From contig NZ_JAAXOW010000001.1 of the NCBI RefSeq assembly GCF_012396185.1, forward strand, positions 62,001 to 126,000: a DNA stretch of 64,000 nucleotides, read 5' to 3'. Source of the DNA: Sanguibacter hominis ATCC BAA-789 (GTDB lineage Bacteria; Actinomycetota; Actinomycetes; Actinomycetales; Cellulomonadaceae). Positions within the stretch are counted from its first letter, which is position 1, and every line of letters starts with the position of its first letter. This document shows positions 43,001 through 51,556 of the stretch, piece after piece. A model generated the notes under the pieces. That model saw only the letters and a program-made list of their open reading frames with translations. It was not told where the DNA came from and did not search any database. A program made the translations under genes and the position numbers.

Positions 43001-44965
43001 CGCACCGCGGCGGAGCTCGCCGGTCTCGCCCCTGACCGGCAGTCCCGGCACGCCGACGACGTCCTCGACATGCTCCGCCGGCTCGGGCCGCTCACGCTCG
43101 CCGAGGTCGAGGAACGCACCCTGCCCGACGTGCGCGACCACGCCGCCCGCTGGCTGGCGGCGCTCGCGGACGCGCGGCAGGTGTTCAGCACGAGACTGCC
43201 GGGTGCGGAGCGTCCTGACCCTGTGTGGGCGGCCACGACCGACGCCGCACGACTGCGCGACGGTCTCGGTGCCCCGCTCCCGGCCGGCCTGCCCGTCGAC
43301 CTGACGGCGCCCGTCCCGGACCCTGTCGGAGACCTCGTGCTGCGCCACGCACGCACCCACGTGCCGTTCGCTGCGAGCGCCGTCAGCGCGCGGTTCGGGC
43401 TGCCCCCGGCCGTCGTCGACGACGTGCTCACCCGGCTGGCTGCTGCCGGACACCTCGTGTCCGGGCGTCTCCTGCCCGAGGCGCTCGGGGGCACAGGGCT
43501 CGAGCACTGCCACCGCGACGTCATGCGGGTGCTGCGGCGGCGGTCGCTCGCAGCCCTGCGCGCCGAGGTCGAGCCGGTCCCACCGCGGACGCTCGGCGTG
43601 TTCCTGCCGCGCTGGCAGCGTGTCGGCGCGCTCCGCGGCCGCACCGGTCTGCTCTCGTCGATCGAGCAGCTCGTCGGCGTCCCTGTGCCCGCGAGCGACC
43701 TCGAGACGCACATCCTCCCGGCGCGTGTCGTCGACTACGAGCCGGGCATGCTCGACGAGCTCACGACGTCGGGCGAGGTGCTCTGGTGCGGGCACTCGGC
43801 GCTCCCGGCCGCGGGGCGCGCGGCGGGCAACGGGCTCGTGTCCCTGCACCTCGCCGACACGGCGCACCTGACTCTGCCGTGGGACGGGCTCGCCGGCGGC
43901 GCCGTCGGGACCCCTGAGCCCGAGGACACGACCGCCGCCGTGGTCGAGCGCCTCGTGCGGACAGCGCTCGACGGCGCCGGGGCCTTCTTCCTCGACCGGC
44001 TCGTCGACCGGGTCCGCGACGTCGGCGACGCCGCCGAGCTCCCCGTGGACCTCACGGCGGCCGTCCGCGACGCACTGTGGCACCTCGTCTGGGCCGGGCG
44101 GGTCACGAACGACTCCCTCGGACCTGTCCGCGAGCTCCTCGGCCCGACCCGGTCCCGCGTCAGCCGCACGCGCACCGCACGGCCGGTGCGCCGCGGCCGG
44201 ACGGGCCTTGCGGCGCTCGCTGCTGCGAGCAGCGCAGGACGCGCCGGGGCGCTCCACGGCGGCGGACGTTGGTCGCTCCTGCCGCGCGCCGAGCAGGACC
44301 CGACCGTGCGCGCCCACGCGCTCGCGACCGTCCTGCTCGAGCGGCACGGCGTCGTCACCCGGGCGCTGGCGGCCGCCGAGCAGGTCAGCAGCACCCAGAT
44401 CGGTGGCGCCTTCCGGGTGCTCGGTGCGCTCGAGTCGCAGGGTGAGGCCCGGCGGGGCTACTTCGTCGAGCACCTGGGCGGCACCCAGTTCGCGCTCCCG
44501 GGCGCTGTCGACACGCTGCGGCAGGACGCGCGCGACCTCGAGCGTGCCGCCGACGGCGGCTCCGCGAGCCCGTCGACGCCAGCATGCTTCGTGCTCGCCG
44601 CGACCGACCCAGCCAACCCGTACGGCGCAGCGCTGCCGTGGCCGCCGCCGGGCGAGGTGGCCCACCGACCGGGCCGCAAAGCGGGCGCGGTCGTCGTTCT
44701 CGTGGCCGGGGAGCTCGTATGGTTCGTCGAGAAGGGCGGCCGCACGGCGCTGTCCTTCACGACGGACGACGACGTGCTCGGGGAGGGCGCGGCTGCGCTC
44801 GCCGAAGCCGTGCGCGAAGGCCGTCTGGGACGGGTCACCCTCAGCAGGGTCGACGGGCACGAGGTGTTCGGAGCGTCGAGCCCCGCCCTCGCCGCACTCC
44901 TCCGCGCTGGGTTTGCCGTGACGCCGCGAGGGCTGCGCGTCTCGGCAGGGAGCAGCCGTGCCTGA
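40013..44965 (+). CDS. lhr: Lhr-type superfamily 2 ATP-dependent helicase
   Basis: 1650 aa, the full-length bacterial Lhr with a large C-terminal extension. Walker A APTGSGKT (residues 58-65), DEIH box (187-190), motif IIb VVVATSSLELGIDMGAVDLVVQVGSP and QRVGRAGH form the Lhr core (about 1-900); the rest is the winged-helix-rich C-terminal region. Lhr translocates 3' to 5' on DNA and is induced by damage in mycobacteria. ATG 40013 is 7 nt after CACAAT, a possible leaderless start; ATG 40004 is an alternative. It overlaps the glycosylase gene by 8 bp. Confidence 0.94.
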   Translation: MSSPEVRSEPAAREPADTLAGFHPATRAWFEGAFAAPTAAQSGAWAAIDAGDHALVVAPTGSGKTLAAFLWSIDRLLARPRPEDASIAPEPVQDRIVYVSPLKALAADVERNLRAPLTGIGHAARRLGLTIPDLTSGVRTGDTPPAERRRLAVRPPDILITTPESLFLMLTSSARDGLRGTGTIIVDEIHAVAGTKRGAHLAVSLERLDDLLDRPAQRIGLSATARPVAVVAEVLAGHRPPEDGGRAVTVVQPPARKQVEVDVVLPVEDLTDLARPTSAMPAPDPTDLSGPAAGPLARPSIWPHVEERIVDLAQERRSTIVFTNSRRTAERLTARLNEIWAERQGETVPDPGATHPAAVPGQSGTAAGAAGVLARAHHGSMSRAERTFTETELKAGRLPVVVATSSLELGIDMGAVDLVVQVGSPPSVASGLQRVGRAGHQVGAPSHGIVLPTFRGDLVPAAVTAALMRDGQIESLHPVRNPLDVLAQQIVAMVAMEDRTVADVAATVRRSAPFAHLPDSALRSVLDMLSGHYPSEQFGELRARLTWDRSTDVLSARPGSQRLAVTSGGTIPDRGLYGVCLAGPGGVSGSTTSDAVHTDDVPVRARGGRRVGELDEEMVFESRAGDTFTLGSSTWRIEEITPDRVLVSPAPGLPGRLPFWKGDAPGRPAELGRALGAWVRALPAAPTRRARDAAQEVLPADPRILELRVQGLDPWAATNLLTYVDEQRTATGTVPDDRTIVVERFRDELGDWRIVVHSPYGARVHAPWALVLAARLRERLGVDVAAMHADDGIVLRLPDDSPGGPGRHDPSGPRWTDSSEAPDLVEDLLLDPEDVHRLVRDHLGGSVMFASRFREAAARALLLPRRSPDRRQPLWQQRQRSAQLLSVASGHDQFPIVHEAVRECLQDDFDVAALADLMRAVATGEISVVHVDTPSPSPFAQSLLFSYTAQFLYDGDAPLAERRAAALTLDPNLLDELLGRTAEAQVADLLDVDAVARTAAELAGLAPDRQSRHADDVLDMLRRLGPLTLAEVEERTLPDVRDHAARWLAALADARQVFSTRLPGAERPDPVWAATTDAARLRDGLGAPLPAGLPVDLTAPVPDPVGDLVLRHARTHVPFAASAVSARFGLPPAVVDDVLTRLAAAGHLVSGRLLPEALGGTGLEHCHRDVMRVLRRRSLAALRAEVEPVPPRTLGVFLPRWQRVGALRGRTGLLSSIEQLVGVPVPASDLETHILPARVVDYEPGMLDELTTSGEVLWCGHSALPAAGRAAGNGLVSLHLADTAHLTLPWDGLAGGAVGTPEPEDTTAAVVERLVRTALDGAGAFFLDRLVDRVRDVGDAAELPVDLTAAVRDALWHLVWAGRVTNDSLGPVRELLGPTRSRVSRTRTARPVRRGRTGLAALAAASSAGRAGALHGGGRWSLLPRAEQDPTVRAHALATVLLERHGVVTRALAAAEQVSSTQIGGAFRVLGALESQGEARRGYFVEHLGGTQFALPGAVDTLRQDARDLERAADGGSASPSTPACFVLAATDPANPYGAALPWPPPGEVAHRPGRKAGAVVVLVAGELVWFVEKGGRTALSFTTDDDVLGEGAAALAEAVREGRLGRVTLSRVDGHEVFGASSPALAALLRAGFAVTPRGLRVSAGSSRA

Positions 44966-45749
44966 GGGCGACGTCCTGCGACTGACCGCCTCGCGCCTCC
45001 ACCAGGCGCTCGCGAGCACCACGCTCTCCCGGGTCGACCTGCGCTGGCCCGGGGTCGACGACGCGACGCTCCGCGACGGACGAGTCACGGAGGTCGCCGC
45101 GTACGGGAAGCACCTCCTCGTGCGGACCGACCACGGGTGGACGCTCAGGACGCACCTGCGCATGGAGGGTTCCTGGCACGTCGCACGGACCGGCTCCGAC
45201 CAGGCCCGAGGGCGCTCACCCTTCGTGCGCGCCGTCCTCGGCAACGAGACGTGGACTGCGGTCGGCTACCGCCTCGGGATGCTCGACCTCGTCCGCACCC
45301 GCGACGAGCACACGCTCCTAGGGCACCTGGGGCCAGACCTGCTCGCGGACGACCTCGCCGTCGACGTCGATCTCGTGCGCGAGCACCTGCTCGGTGACGA
45401 GCCGCAGACCCCGGTCGCGGAAGCGCTCCTCGACCAGACCCGGCTCGCCGGTATCGGCACGATCTACGCGTCGGAGAGCCTCTTCGTCGCGCGCGTGCAC
45501 CCGTGGGAGCCGCTCGCGAACATCCCTGAGGAGCAGCTCGCCCTCGTCCTGTCGACCGCCCGCGAACTCATGCTCCGAGCGGTCGCTGAGGGCCTCGGTG
45601 CCCGCGCGAGGCTGGTCCACGCACGCGTAGGGCGGCCGTGCGTGCGCTGCGGCACGGCTGTCACCGTGCGGCAGGCTCGCAGGCCGCCCTTCGAGCGTCC
45701 GATCTTCTTCTGCCCGCGGTGTCAGCGAGGGCAGGGTGGGTGGACCTGA
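44958..45749 (+). CDS. Fpg/Nei-family DNA glycosylase
   Basis: 263 aa bifunctional glycosylase/AP lyase for oxidised bases. Pro2-Glu3 after the initiator Met form the active site (MPEGDVLRL), then the H2TH region (ALLDQTRLAGIGTIYASESLF) and a C-terminal zinc finger CVRC...FCPRC. It is closest to the actinobacterial Nei2 type, which is known to travel with lhr. The GTG at 44958 lies inside lhr, so the two repair proteins are coupled. Confidence 0.94.
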   Translation: MPEGDVLRLTASRLHQALASTTLSRVDLRWPGVDDATLRDGRVTEVAAYGKHLLVRTDHGWTLRTHLRMEGSWHVARTGSDQARGRSPFVRAVLGNETWTAVGYRLGMLDLVRTRDEHTLLGHLGPDLLADDLAVDVDLVREHLLGDEPQTPVAEALLDQTRLAGIGTIYASESLFVARVHPWEPLANIPEEQLALVLSTARELMLRAVAEGLGARARLVHARVGRPCVRCGTAVTVRQARRPPFERPIFFCPRCQRGQGGWT

Positions 45750-45771
45750 CGGCCGCACCGGTGCGGTCGGC

Positions 45772-46098
45772 TCAGCCGACCGGGGTGAGCTCGCGCCGCG
45801 AGCTCGGGTACCTGTCGACCGCCGTGGCGAACTCGTCCGGGACCGTGTCCGGGATGAGCAGACCCTCGGCGACGGCTACGCGGTCGCTGACCTCGCGGAG
45901 CACGAGCGAGAGCGGCAGGTCCAGCGCCTCGCAGATGGAGCCCAGGAGCTCGGAAGACGCTTCCTTCTGCCCGCGCTCGACCTCGCTCAGGTAGCCCAGG
46001 GACACACGTGCCGACGAGGACACCTCACGGAGGGTTCGCCCTTGCCGCTGGCGCGCATCGCGCAACACGTCCCCGATCTCTCGTCGTAGGACAATCAT
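45772..46098 (-). CDS. clgR: ClgR-type XRE-family regulator
   Basis: 108 aa. A single helix-turn-helix of the XRE type ([33 protein letters not shown], residues 23-55) is followed by a short C-terminal region. ClgR activates clp protease genes and the pgsA-cinA-clgR set in Actinobacteria, and is itself degraded by ClpP. The place downstream of cinA supports this. GAGGGGGCG precedes ATG 46098, after 160 bp of non-coding DNA. Confidence 0.88.
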   Translation of the reverse strand: MIVLRREIGDVLRDARQRQGRTLREVSSSARVSLGYLSEVERGQKEASSELLGSICEALDLPLSLVLREVSDRVAVAEGLLIPDTVPDEFATAVDRYPSSRRELTPVG

Positions 46099-46258
46099 CA
46101 GACGCCCCCTCTCTGCTTGTCGGCCGCCCGCGTTCGGTGCTGTGCACCGCCGTTCGTAGCGACGTCGGTCCGGCTGGTAGTTCTACGGTACCGCCGACCG
46201 CCGATAACCACCTCGGCAAATCCGCGATCCTCGAGAATCACCCGCACACTCGTCACAA
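46099..46258. other. cinA-clgR intergenic region with palindromes
   Basis: 160 bp before clgR. It contains an inverted repeat CGGTGC-TGT-GCACCG (46135-46149) and a small palindrome GTAGTTCTAC (46178-46187). Either could be an operator for clgR, but I cannot match the published ClgR box with confidence. Confidence 0.4.
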
Positions 46259-46765
46259 CTACCGGACGGGCGCGTTTGTTCCCGCTCCCGGTGCGTCCTC
46301 GCCGAGCACCTCGAGCGCGAGGCCGATCGCCCGGGCAACGGTGGCCGCCCGGATCGCCGCACGGTCGCCGTCGAGAGCCAGGCGGCGCACGGTCGAGCGC
46401 CCGTCCACCTGCACGGCGACGAACACCGTGCCGACCGGCTGGCCGTCCTGCGGGTCCGGTCCCGCGACCCCGGTGGTCGCGAGCCCGACCGACGCGTCCG
46501 CGAGGCGCGCGACGCCTGCCGCCATCTGCTCCGCCACGAGCGGGTGCACGGCGCCCTCCCGCGCGAGCAGGTCCCCGTCGACTCCGAGCACGCTCGCCTT
46601 GAGGTCCGTCGCGTACGCGACGACTCCCCCGCGCAGGACGGTCGACGCGCCCGGCACGTCGACGATCGCGCTCGCGAGCGCCCCGCCGGTGAGCGACTCT
46701 GCGACGGCGATCGTGCGCCGTTGCGCTGCGACGAGCGCGACGAGCGCGGCGGCGCGGCCGGTCAC
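46259..46765 (-). CDS. cinA: CinA-family protein (nicotinamide-nucleotide amidohydrolase)
   Basis: 168 aa, the stand-alone C-terminal CinA domain (PncC). The motifs TIAVAESLTGGALASAIVDVPGAS and YATDLKASVLGV, with GLATTGVAGPDPQDGQPVGTVFVAV, carry the Ser and Lys/Thr residues of the deamidase. It hydrolyses NMN to nicotinate mononucleotide in pyridine salvage. The GTG at 46765 overlaps the pgsA stop (GTGA). Confidence 0.93.
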   Translation of the reverse strand: MTGRAAALVALVAAQRRTIAVAESLTGGALASAIVDVPGASTVLRGGVVAYATDLKASVLGVDGDLLAREGAVHPLVAEQMAAGVARLADASVGLATTGVAGPDPQDGQPVGTVFVAVQVDGRSTVRRLALDGDRAAIRAATVARAIGLALEVLGEDAPGAGTNAPVR

Positions 46766-47340
46766 CGCTTCGGACGCAGCCGGGCGGCCTGGACGAGGTA
46801 GTCGACACCCGTCACGACGGTCACCACCACGGCCGCGACCATGAGGACGACACCCACGACATGGACGAAGCCGGGCAGCACCCAGGTGGGCGCGAGCAGC
46901 GCGACGATCGCTGCCGACTGCAGGACGGTCTTGACCTTGCCGCCGCGCGAGGCGGGCAGCACGACGTACCGCAGCATGAAGAACCGCATGACGGTGATGC
47001 CGAGCTCACGCACGAGGATCAGTGCGGTCACCCACCACCACAGCTCGCCGATGATCGACAGCCCGACGAGCGCAGTCCCGACGAGCGCCTTGTCCGCGAT
47101 CGGGTCCAGGAGCTTGCCCAGGTCGGTGACGAGGTTCCGCCGCCGTGCGAGGTATCCGTCGAGCTTGTCGGTGCTCGCCGACACCGCGAAGATCACGGTC
47201 GCCACCCAGCGCCACGTCTGGGACTCGCCACCGTCGGCGAGGAGCGCCCACACGAAGAACGGGACGGTCGCGATGCGGGTGGCCGTGATCGCGTTCGGGA
47301 GGTTCCACTGCTGGCGCCACGGCGTCGTCGTAGTCGGCAC
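46762..47340 (-). CDS. pgsA: CDP-diacylglycerol-glycerol-3-phosphate 3-phosphatidyltransferase
   Basis: 192 aa membrane enzyme making phosphatidylglycerophosphate. The CDP-alcohol phosphotransferase motif is complete: Asp58, Asp61-Gly62, Ala65-Arg66, Gly75, Asp79, Asp83 (TDKLDGYLARRRN to GKLLDPIADK), with about five helices. GTG 47340 is 6 nt after TATCCT and has no ribosome site, so I use it rather than the GTG at 47364, which lies upstream of the -10. Confidence 0.94.
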   Translation of the reverse strand: MPTTTTPWRQQWNLPNAITATRIATVPFFVWALLADGGESQTWRWVATVIFAVSASTDKLDGYLARRRNLVTDLGKLLDPIADKALVGTALVGLSIIGELWWWVTALILVRELGITVMRFFMLRYVVLPASRGGKVKTVLQSAAIVALLAPTWVLPGFVHVVGVVLMVAAVVVTVVTGVDYLVQAARLRPKR

Positions 47341-47346
47341 CCACCC

Positions 47347-47352
47347 AGGATA
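47347..47352 (-). promoter_or_regulatory. -10 element, leaderless pgsA promoter
   Basis: TATCCT on the minus strand, 6 nt before GTG 47340. It would drive pgsA and the coupled cinA. Confidence 0.6.
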
Positions 47353-47408
47353 GGTCCTGCACAAAGGGCGTCCACGCGGGCTGCGTGCTGTCGGCGCCGC
47401 GGTCGCGC

Positions 47409-47414
47409 TAGTGT
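47409..47414 (+). promoter_or_regulatory. -10 element, leaderless promoter of the CapA-like gene
   Basis: TAGTGT followed by CCTCGC and ATG 47421. Confidence 0.6.
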
Positions 47415-47420
47415 CCTCGC

Positions 47421-48710
47421 ATGCGCCACGCCCGCCTCACCCCACGCGCCTCACGCGCGCAACGCGTCCTCCTGGGGGCGGCGATCGTGACCGTCGTGGG
47501 CGCCGGAGGCCTCGCGGCCGCGACGACGGTGCGCGATGACACGCGGGGCGCCCAGGCCACCACGACCACGACGAGCGCAGCGGGGACGGACGCATCGGCG
47601 CCGACCACGACGACGCCCGCGCTCCCAGAGGACATCAGCTTCACGATCCTCGCCGCAGGAGACGTCCTCCCGCACCTGCCCGTCATGAAGTCTGCGCGCG
47701 CGGGAGACGGCTACGACTTCAGCCCGCTCCTCGCGGGTCTCGACCCGTGGGTCCAGGGCGCCGACCTCGCGCTGTGCCACATGGAGGTGCCCGTCGCGCC
47801 GAAGGGTCGACCAGTGAGCGGCTACCCGATGTTCGGCACGACACCAGCGCTCGTCGAGGATCTCGCGGAGCAGGGCTGGGACGGCTGCTCGACGGCGTCG
47901 AACCACTCGGTCGACCGCGGCTACGCAGGTGTCGAGCGCACCCTCGACGTGTTCGACTCGGCAGGCCTGGGACACGTCGGGACAGCTCGCTCGGCGCAGG
48001 AGGCGGCGGCACCTGCGCTGTACCGCGTCACCGTCGACGGCCAGCCGACGCTCGTCGCGCACCTGTCCGCGGCGTACGGCACGAACGGCATGCCCGTCGA
48101 CGCGGACAAGCCCTGGTCCGTGACGCTCATCGACACGGACCGGATCGTCGCGCAGGCCAAGGCCGCTCGGGCCGACGGCGCCGACATCGTGCTCGTCTCG
48201 ATCCACGACGGCACCGAGTACCGCACCGCCCCGACGGAGCACCAGGAGAAGGTCGCCGCTGCTCTCGCTGAGTCGGGCCAGGTCGACGTCGTCATCGGCC
48301 ACCACGCGCACGTCCCCCAGCCCATGACGCGGCTCGCGGGCGGGCCCGGGGGCCGCGGCATGTGGCTCGCGTACGGGCTCGGCAACCTCCTGTCGAACCA
48401 GTCGGCGGAGTGCTGCGCATCCGAGTCGTCCAACGGGCTCCTGCTCGTCGCCGAGGTCACGCGCGTCGCCGGCGGCCCTGCTGAGGTCACCGACATGACG
48501 TGGGTCGGCACGACCGTCGACCGTGTCGGGAAGCACACCCTGCACGCGCTCGCAGACATCGTCGGCGCGGCGACCGGCAAGCTCTCCGCGAAGGAGATCG
48601 ACGCTCGCTATGCACGCGTGCGCGACGCCGTCGGCACGGACCTCCAGGAGCGCACCTCACCGCCCGAGCACCAGCGCAGCACCGTCGAGGTGATCTCCCG
48701 CCCGCGCTGA
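47421..48710 (+). CDS. CapA-like metallophosphatase-fold protein, exported
   Basis: 429 aa. A basic N-terminus and one hydrophobic segment (residues 16-35) act as signal or anchor; a Thr/Ala-rich linker follows to about residue 70. The CapA (PGA_cap) domain carries ILAAGDVLPH, CHMEVPVAPKG, TASNHSVDRG, SIHDGTEY and VIGHHAHVPQP, the metal-binding motifs of calcineurin-like enzymes. CapA proteins are named for poly-gamma-glutamate capsule synthesis, but no capB/capC is near, so the substrate is unknown. Confidence 0.9.
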   Translation: MRHARLTPRASRAQRVLLGAAIVTVVGAGGLAAATTVRDDTRGAQATTTTTSAAGTDASAPTTTTPALPEDISFTILAAGDVLPHLPVMKSARAGDGYDFSPLLAGLDPWVQGADLALCHMEVPVAPKGRPVSGYPMFGTTPALVEDLAEQGWDGCSTASNHSVDRGYAGVERTLDVFDSAGLGHVGTARSAQEAAAPALYRVTVDGQPTLVAHLSAAYGTNGMPVDADKPWSVTLIDTDRIVAQAKAARADGADIVLVSIHDGTEYRTAPTEHQEKVAAALAESGQVDVVIGHHAHVPQPMTRLAGGPGGRGMWLAYGLGNLLSNQSAECCASESSNGLLLVAEVTRVAGGPAEVTDMTWVGTTVDRVGKHTLHALADIVGAATGKLSAKEIDARYARVRDAVGTDLQERTSPPEHQRSTVEVISRPR

Positions 48711-48730
48711 CCGCCTGAGCGCAGTCAGCG
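48705..48730. terminator. Inverted repeat between the CapA-like gene and ftsK
   Basis: CGCTGAC (48705-48711) and GTCAGCG (48724-48730) span the two stop codons of convergent genes. A 7-bp stem, weak terminator candidate. Confidence 0.35.
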
Positions 48731-51475
48731 ACCGGTCTCGTTCCAGGCGTCGTCGACGCCCGGCGTGTCGTCGTCGTAGTAGTCGGTCGCGGCCGGCGGC
48801 AGGCCCGCGTCAGCCCCTGCGGCGTAGCGGTCGCCGTCCTCCGACTGGTCGTAGGCCTCCGCGCCCGAGCCGGGCTCAGGCTCCCCACGGAGCATCGCGA
48901 GGGTCCCGGCGAGGTCGTCGGGCTGCACGAGCACCTCGCGCGCCTTCGACCCCTCGGAGGGGCCGACGATCTCGCGCGATTCGAGCAGGTCCATGAGACG
49001 CCCAGCCTTCGCGAAGCCGACGCGCAGCTTGCGCTGGAGCATCGACGTCGACCCGAACTGTGACGTGATGACGAGCTCGGCCGCCTGCAGCAGGACGTCG
49101 AGGTCGTCGCCGATGTCCTCGTCGACCTGCTTCTTCGCCGCGGTGACCGCGACGTCCTCGCGGTAGACGGGCTTGAGCTGCTCCTTGACGTGCGCCACGA
49201 CGGCGTGGATCTCGCTCTCGGTGACCCACGCGCCCTGGACGCGCATCGGCTTAGCCTCGCCCATCGGCATGAAGAGCGCGTCACCCTGGCCGATGAGCTT
49301 CTCCGCGCCCGGCTGGTCGAGGACGACGCGGGAGTCGGTGAGCGACGACGTCGCGAACGCGAGGCGGGACGGCACGTTCGCCTTGATGAGGCCCGTGACG
49401 ACGTCGACGCTCGGGCGCTGCGTCGCGAGCACGAGGTGGATGCCTGCTGCTCGGGCGAGCTGCGTGATGCGCTGGATCGACGCCTCGACGTCGCGCGGCG
49501 CGACCATCATGAGGTCGGCGAGCTCGTCGACGACCACGAGCAGGTAGGGGTACGGCGCGATCTTGCGCTGCGATCCTTCGAGCGGCTTGACCTTGCCCGC
49601 GCGCACCGCGGTGTTGAAGTCGTCGATGTGCTTGAAACCGAACATCGCGAGGTCGTCGTACCGGGCATCCATCTCGCGCACGACCCACTCGAGGGCCTCG
49701 GCGGCCTTCTTCGGGTTCGTGATGATCGGCGTGATGAGGTGCGGGATGCCCTCGTAGATCGTGAGCTCGACGCGCTTCGGGTCAACGAGCACCATGCGCA
49801 CCTGGTCGGGCGTGGAACGCATGAGGAGCGACACGATCATCGAGTTCACAAAGCTCGACTTGCCGGCGCCGGTGGCGCCGGCGACGAGGATGTGCGGCAT
49901 CTTCGCGAGGTTCGCGACGACGTAGCCGCCCTCGACGTCCTTGCCGATACCGATCACCATCGGGTGCTCGGTGCGGCGCGCCACCGACGAACGCAGCACG
50001 TCGCCGAGCGCGACCGTCTCGCGGTCGGCGTTGGGGATCTCGATCCCGATCGCGGACTTGCCGGGGATCGGCGAGAGGATGCGGACGTCCGCGCTCGCCA
50101 CGGCGTACGCGATGTTCTTGCTGAGGGCGGTGACGCGCTCGACCTTCGTGCCCGTGCCGAGCTCGACCTCGTAGCGCGTGACGGTCGGTCCACGGGAGAA
50201 GCCCGTGACGGACGCGTTGATCGAGAACTGCTCGAACACGTTGGTGAGCGCCTCGACGACCCGGTCGTTCGCGGCGGAGCGCACCTTGTGCGGCGGACCC
50301 TTGACGAGGCTCTCCTCGCTCGGCAGGAGGTAGACGACGTCGCCCTCGAGCATGGGCTGCTCCCCCGGCGGCACGGGAGCCGTCGGGGGGGCCGCGAGCT
50401 CGTGCGCGGGCGCGTCGACGGCCGTGATCGCCTCGGTCACGGCGTCGTGGTCGACGGGCGCAGCGAGCGCCTCGGTCGCCGCCGCGAGCACCTCCGTCTC
50501 CTCGGCCGCCTCGATCTCGCCGCGGAGCGCGGCAGCCTCGAACGCCTCGTCGCCGACGTAGCCGGGAAGCCCGTCGTGCTGCGCGACGTCCTGCGCGCGG
50601 GACCCGCCTCGGCCGAACCGACGCCGACGCTTGGGCGCCTCCTCGGGCTCACCGTCATGCCGGGACACTCCCTCGGCGAGGGCCAGGGGCCCGTCCTCGT
50701 CCACGTCCGCAGGGACGCCCTTGCCCGTGAGGCGGTCCAGGAGCGTCCGGAGCCGCGGGACGATCTGGTTGATGGGGGTCGCGGTGAGCACCAGGATCCC
50801 GAAGAACCCGAGGATGAGCAGGACCGGCACGGCGATCCACGCGCTCAGACCGGCGACGAGCGGGTTGCCAGCGACGACGCCGACGAGGCCGCCGGCGGAC
50901 TGCACGGCATCCCACCGCGGCGGGGCCGGCAGCTCTGCCCAGACCGCGACCAGTCCGCACACGGACACGACCATCGCCGTGAGACCGATCGACTTGCGGC
51001 TCGTGACGGCCGAGTCGGTGGGGTTGCGCATGAAGCGCACCGAGAGCCACAGCAGGAGCAGCGGCACGACGACGCCCACGATGCCGACCGCGCCCGCCAC
51101 GACCACGTGCACGAAGTCCATGACGAACCCCTCGAGCCGGAACCACTCCCGGCCCGCCGTGATGATCGTCAGCGCGAGGAGCAGCAGCGCGACACCGTCG
51201 CGGCGGTGAGCCGGGTCGAGGTCGTGCGCGCCCTGGCCGATCCGCCGCGCGGAGCCGCCCACGAGGTGGGCGCAGCCCATCCAGGCTCCCTTGACCATCC
51301 GGACAGGGAGCGGTGACCGTGCCGGTCCTGCGTCCGTCACGGGCTTGCGCCCGGTCGAGCCGGCGCGCGCGGACCCGGACTTCGCGGCCGCGGGGCGCGC
51401 GGCTCCACCCGAGGCGCGCACCGTCGTCGAACGGTTGCGCGTTCCGGAAGAGGAGCTGGACCCACGTGTCGCCAT
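48725..51475 (-). CDS. ftsK: DNA translocase FtsK
   Basis: 916 aa. A Ser/Arg-rich N-tail is followed by about four membrane helices (roughly residues 90-230), a variable linker rich in Ala/Glu, and the motor: Walker [20 protein letters not shown], Walker [32 protein letters not shown]. The C-terminal gamma winged helix that reads KOPS sites is present ([27 protein letters not shown]). It pumps chromosome termini at division. ATG 51475 follows TAGATT by 7 nt without a ribosome site. A Ser/Gly/Asp-rich tail of about 70 residues lies after gamma. Confidence 0.95.
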   Translation of the reverse strand: MATRGSSSSSGTRNRSTTVRASGGAARPAAAKSGSARAGSTGRKPVTDAGPARSPLPVRMVKGAWMGCAHLVGGSARRIGQGAHDLDPAHRRDGVALLLLALTIITAGREWFRLEGFVMDFVHVVVAGAVGIVGVVVPLLLLWLSVRFMRNPTDSAVTSRKSIGLTAMVVSVCGLVAVWAELPAPPRWDAVQSAGGLVGVVAGNPLVAGLSAWIAVPVLLILGFFGILVLTATPINQIVPRLRTLLDRLTGKGVPADVDEDGPLALAEGVSRHDGEPEEAPKRRRRFGRGGSRAQDVAQHDGLPGYVGDEAFEAAALRGEIEAAEETEVLAAATEALAAPVDHDAVTEAITAVDAPAHELAAPPTAPVPPGEQPMLEGDVVYLLPSEESLVKGPPHKVRSAANDRVVEALTNVFEQFSINASVTGFSRGPTVTRYEVELGTGTKVERVTALSKNIAYAVASADVRILSPIPGKSAIGIEIPNADRETVALGDVLRSSVARRTEHPMVIGIGKDVEGGYVVANLAKMPHILVAGATGAGKSSFVNSMIVSLLMRSTPDQVRMVLVDPKRVELTIYEGIPHLITPIITNPKKAAEALEWVVREMDARYDDLAMFGFKHIDDFNTAVRAGKVKPLEGSQRKIAPYPYLLVVVDELADLMMVAPRDVEASIQRITQLARAAGIHLVLATQRPSVDVVTGLIKANVPSRLAFATSSLTDSRVVLDQPGAEKLIGQGDALFMPMGEAKPMRVQGAWVTESEIHAVVAHVKEQLKPVYREDVAVTAAKKQVDEDIGDDLDVLLQAAELVITSQFGSTSMLQRKLRVGFAKAGRLMDLLESREIVGPSEGSKAREVLVQPDDLAGTLAMLRGEPEPGSGAEAYDQSEDGDRYAAGADAGLPPAATDYYDDDTPGVDDAWNETGR

Positions 51476-51482
51476 GCTGCGA

Positions 51483-51488
51483 AATCTA
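51483..51488 (-). promoter_or_regulatory. -10 element, leaderless ftsK promoter
   Basis: TAGATT on the minus strand, 7 nt before ATG 51475. It lies just past the terminator of rnj, so ftsK has its own promoter. Confidence 0.6.
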
Positions 51489-51500
51489 CCGTCCAGACGC

Positions 51501-51548
51501 ACGCAGCCCCGGCAGGCGCCGCCGTGAGGCGGGCTGCCGGGGCTGCGT
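51501..51548 (-). terminator. Terminator of the dapA-rnj operon
   Basis: A perfect 15-bp stem, ACGCAGCCCCGGCAG (51501-51515) with its complement (51534-51548), plus an inner CCGCC/GGCGG pair, starting 9 bp past the rnj stop. Confidence 0.85.
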
Positions 51549-51556
51549 GGCGAGGA

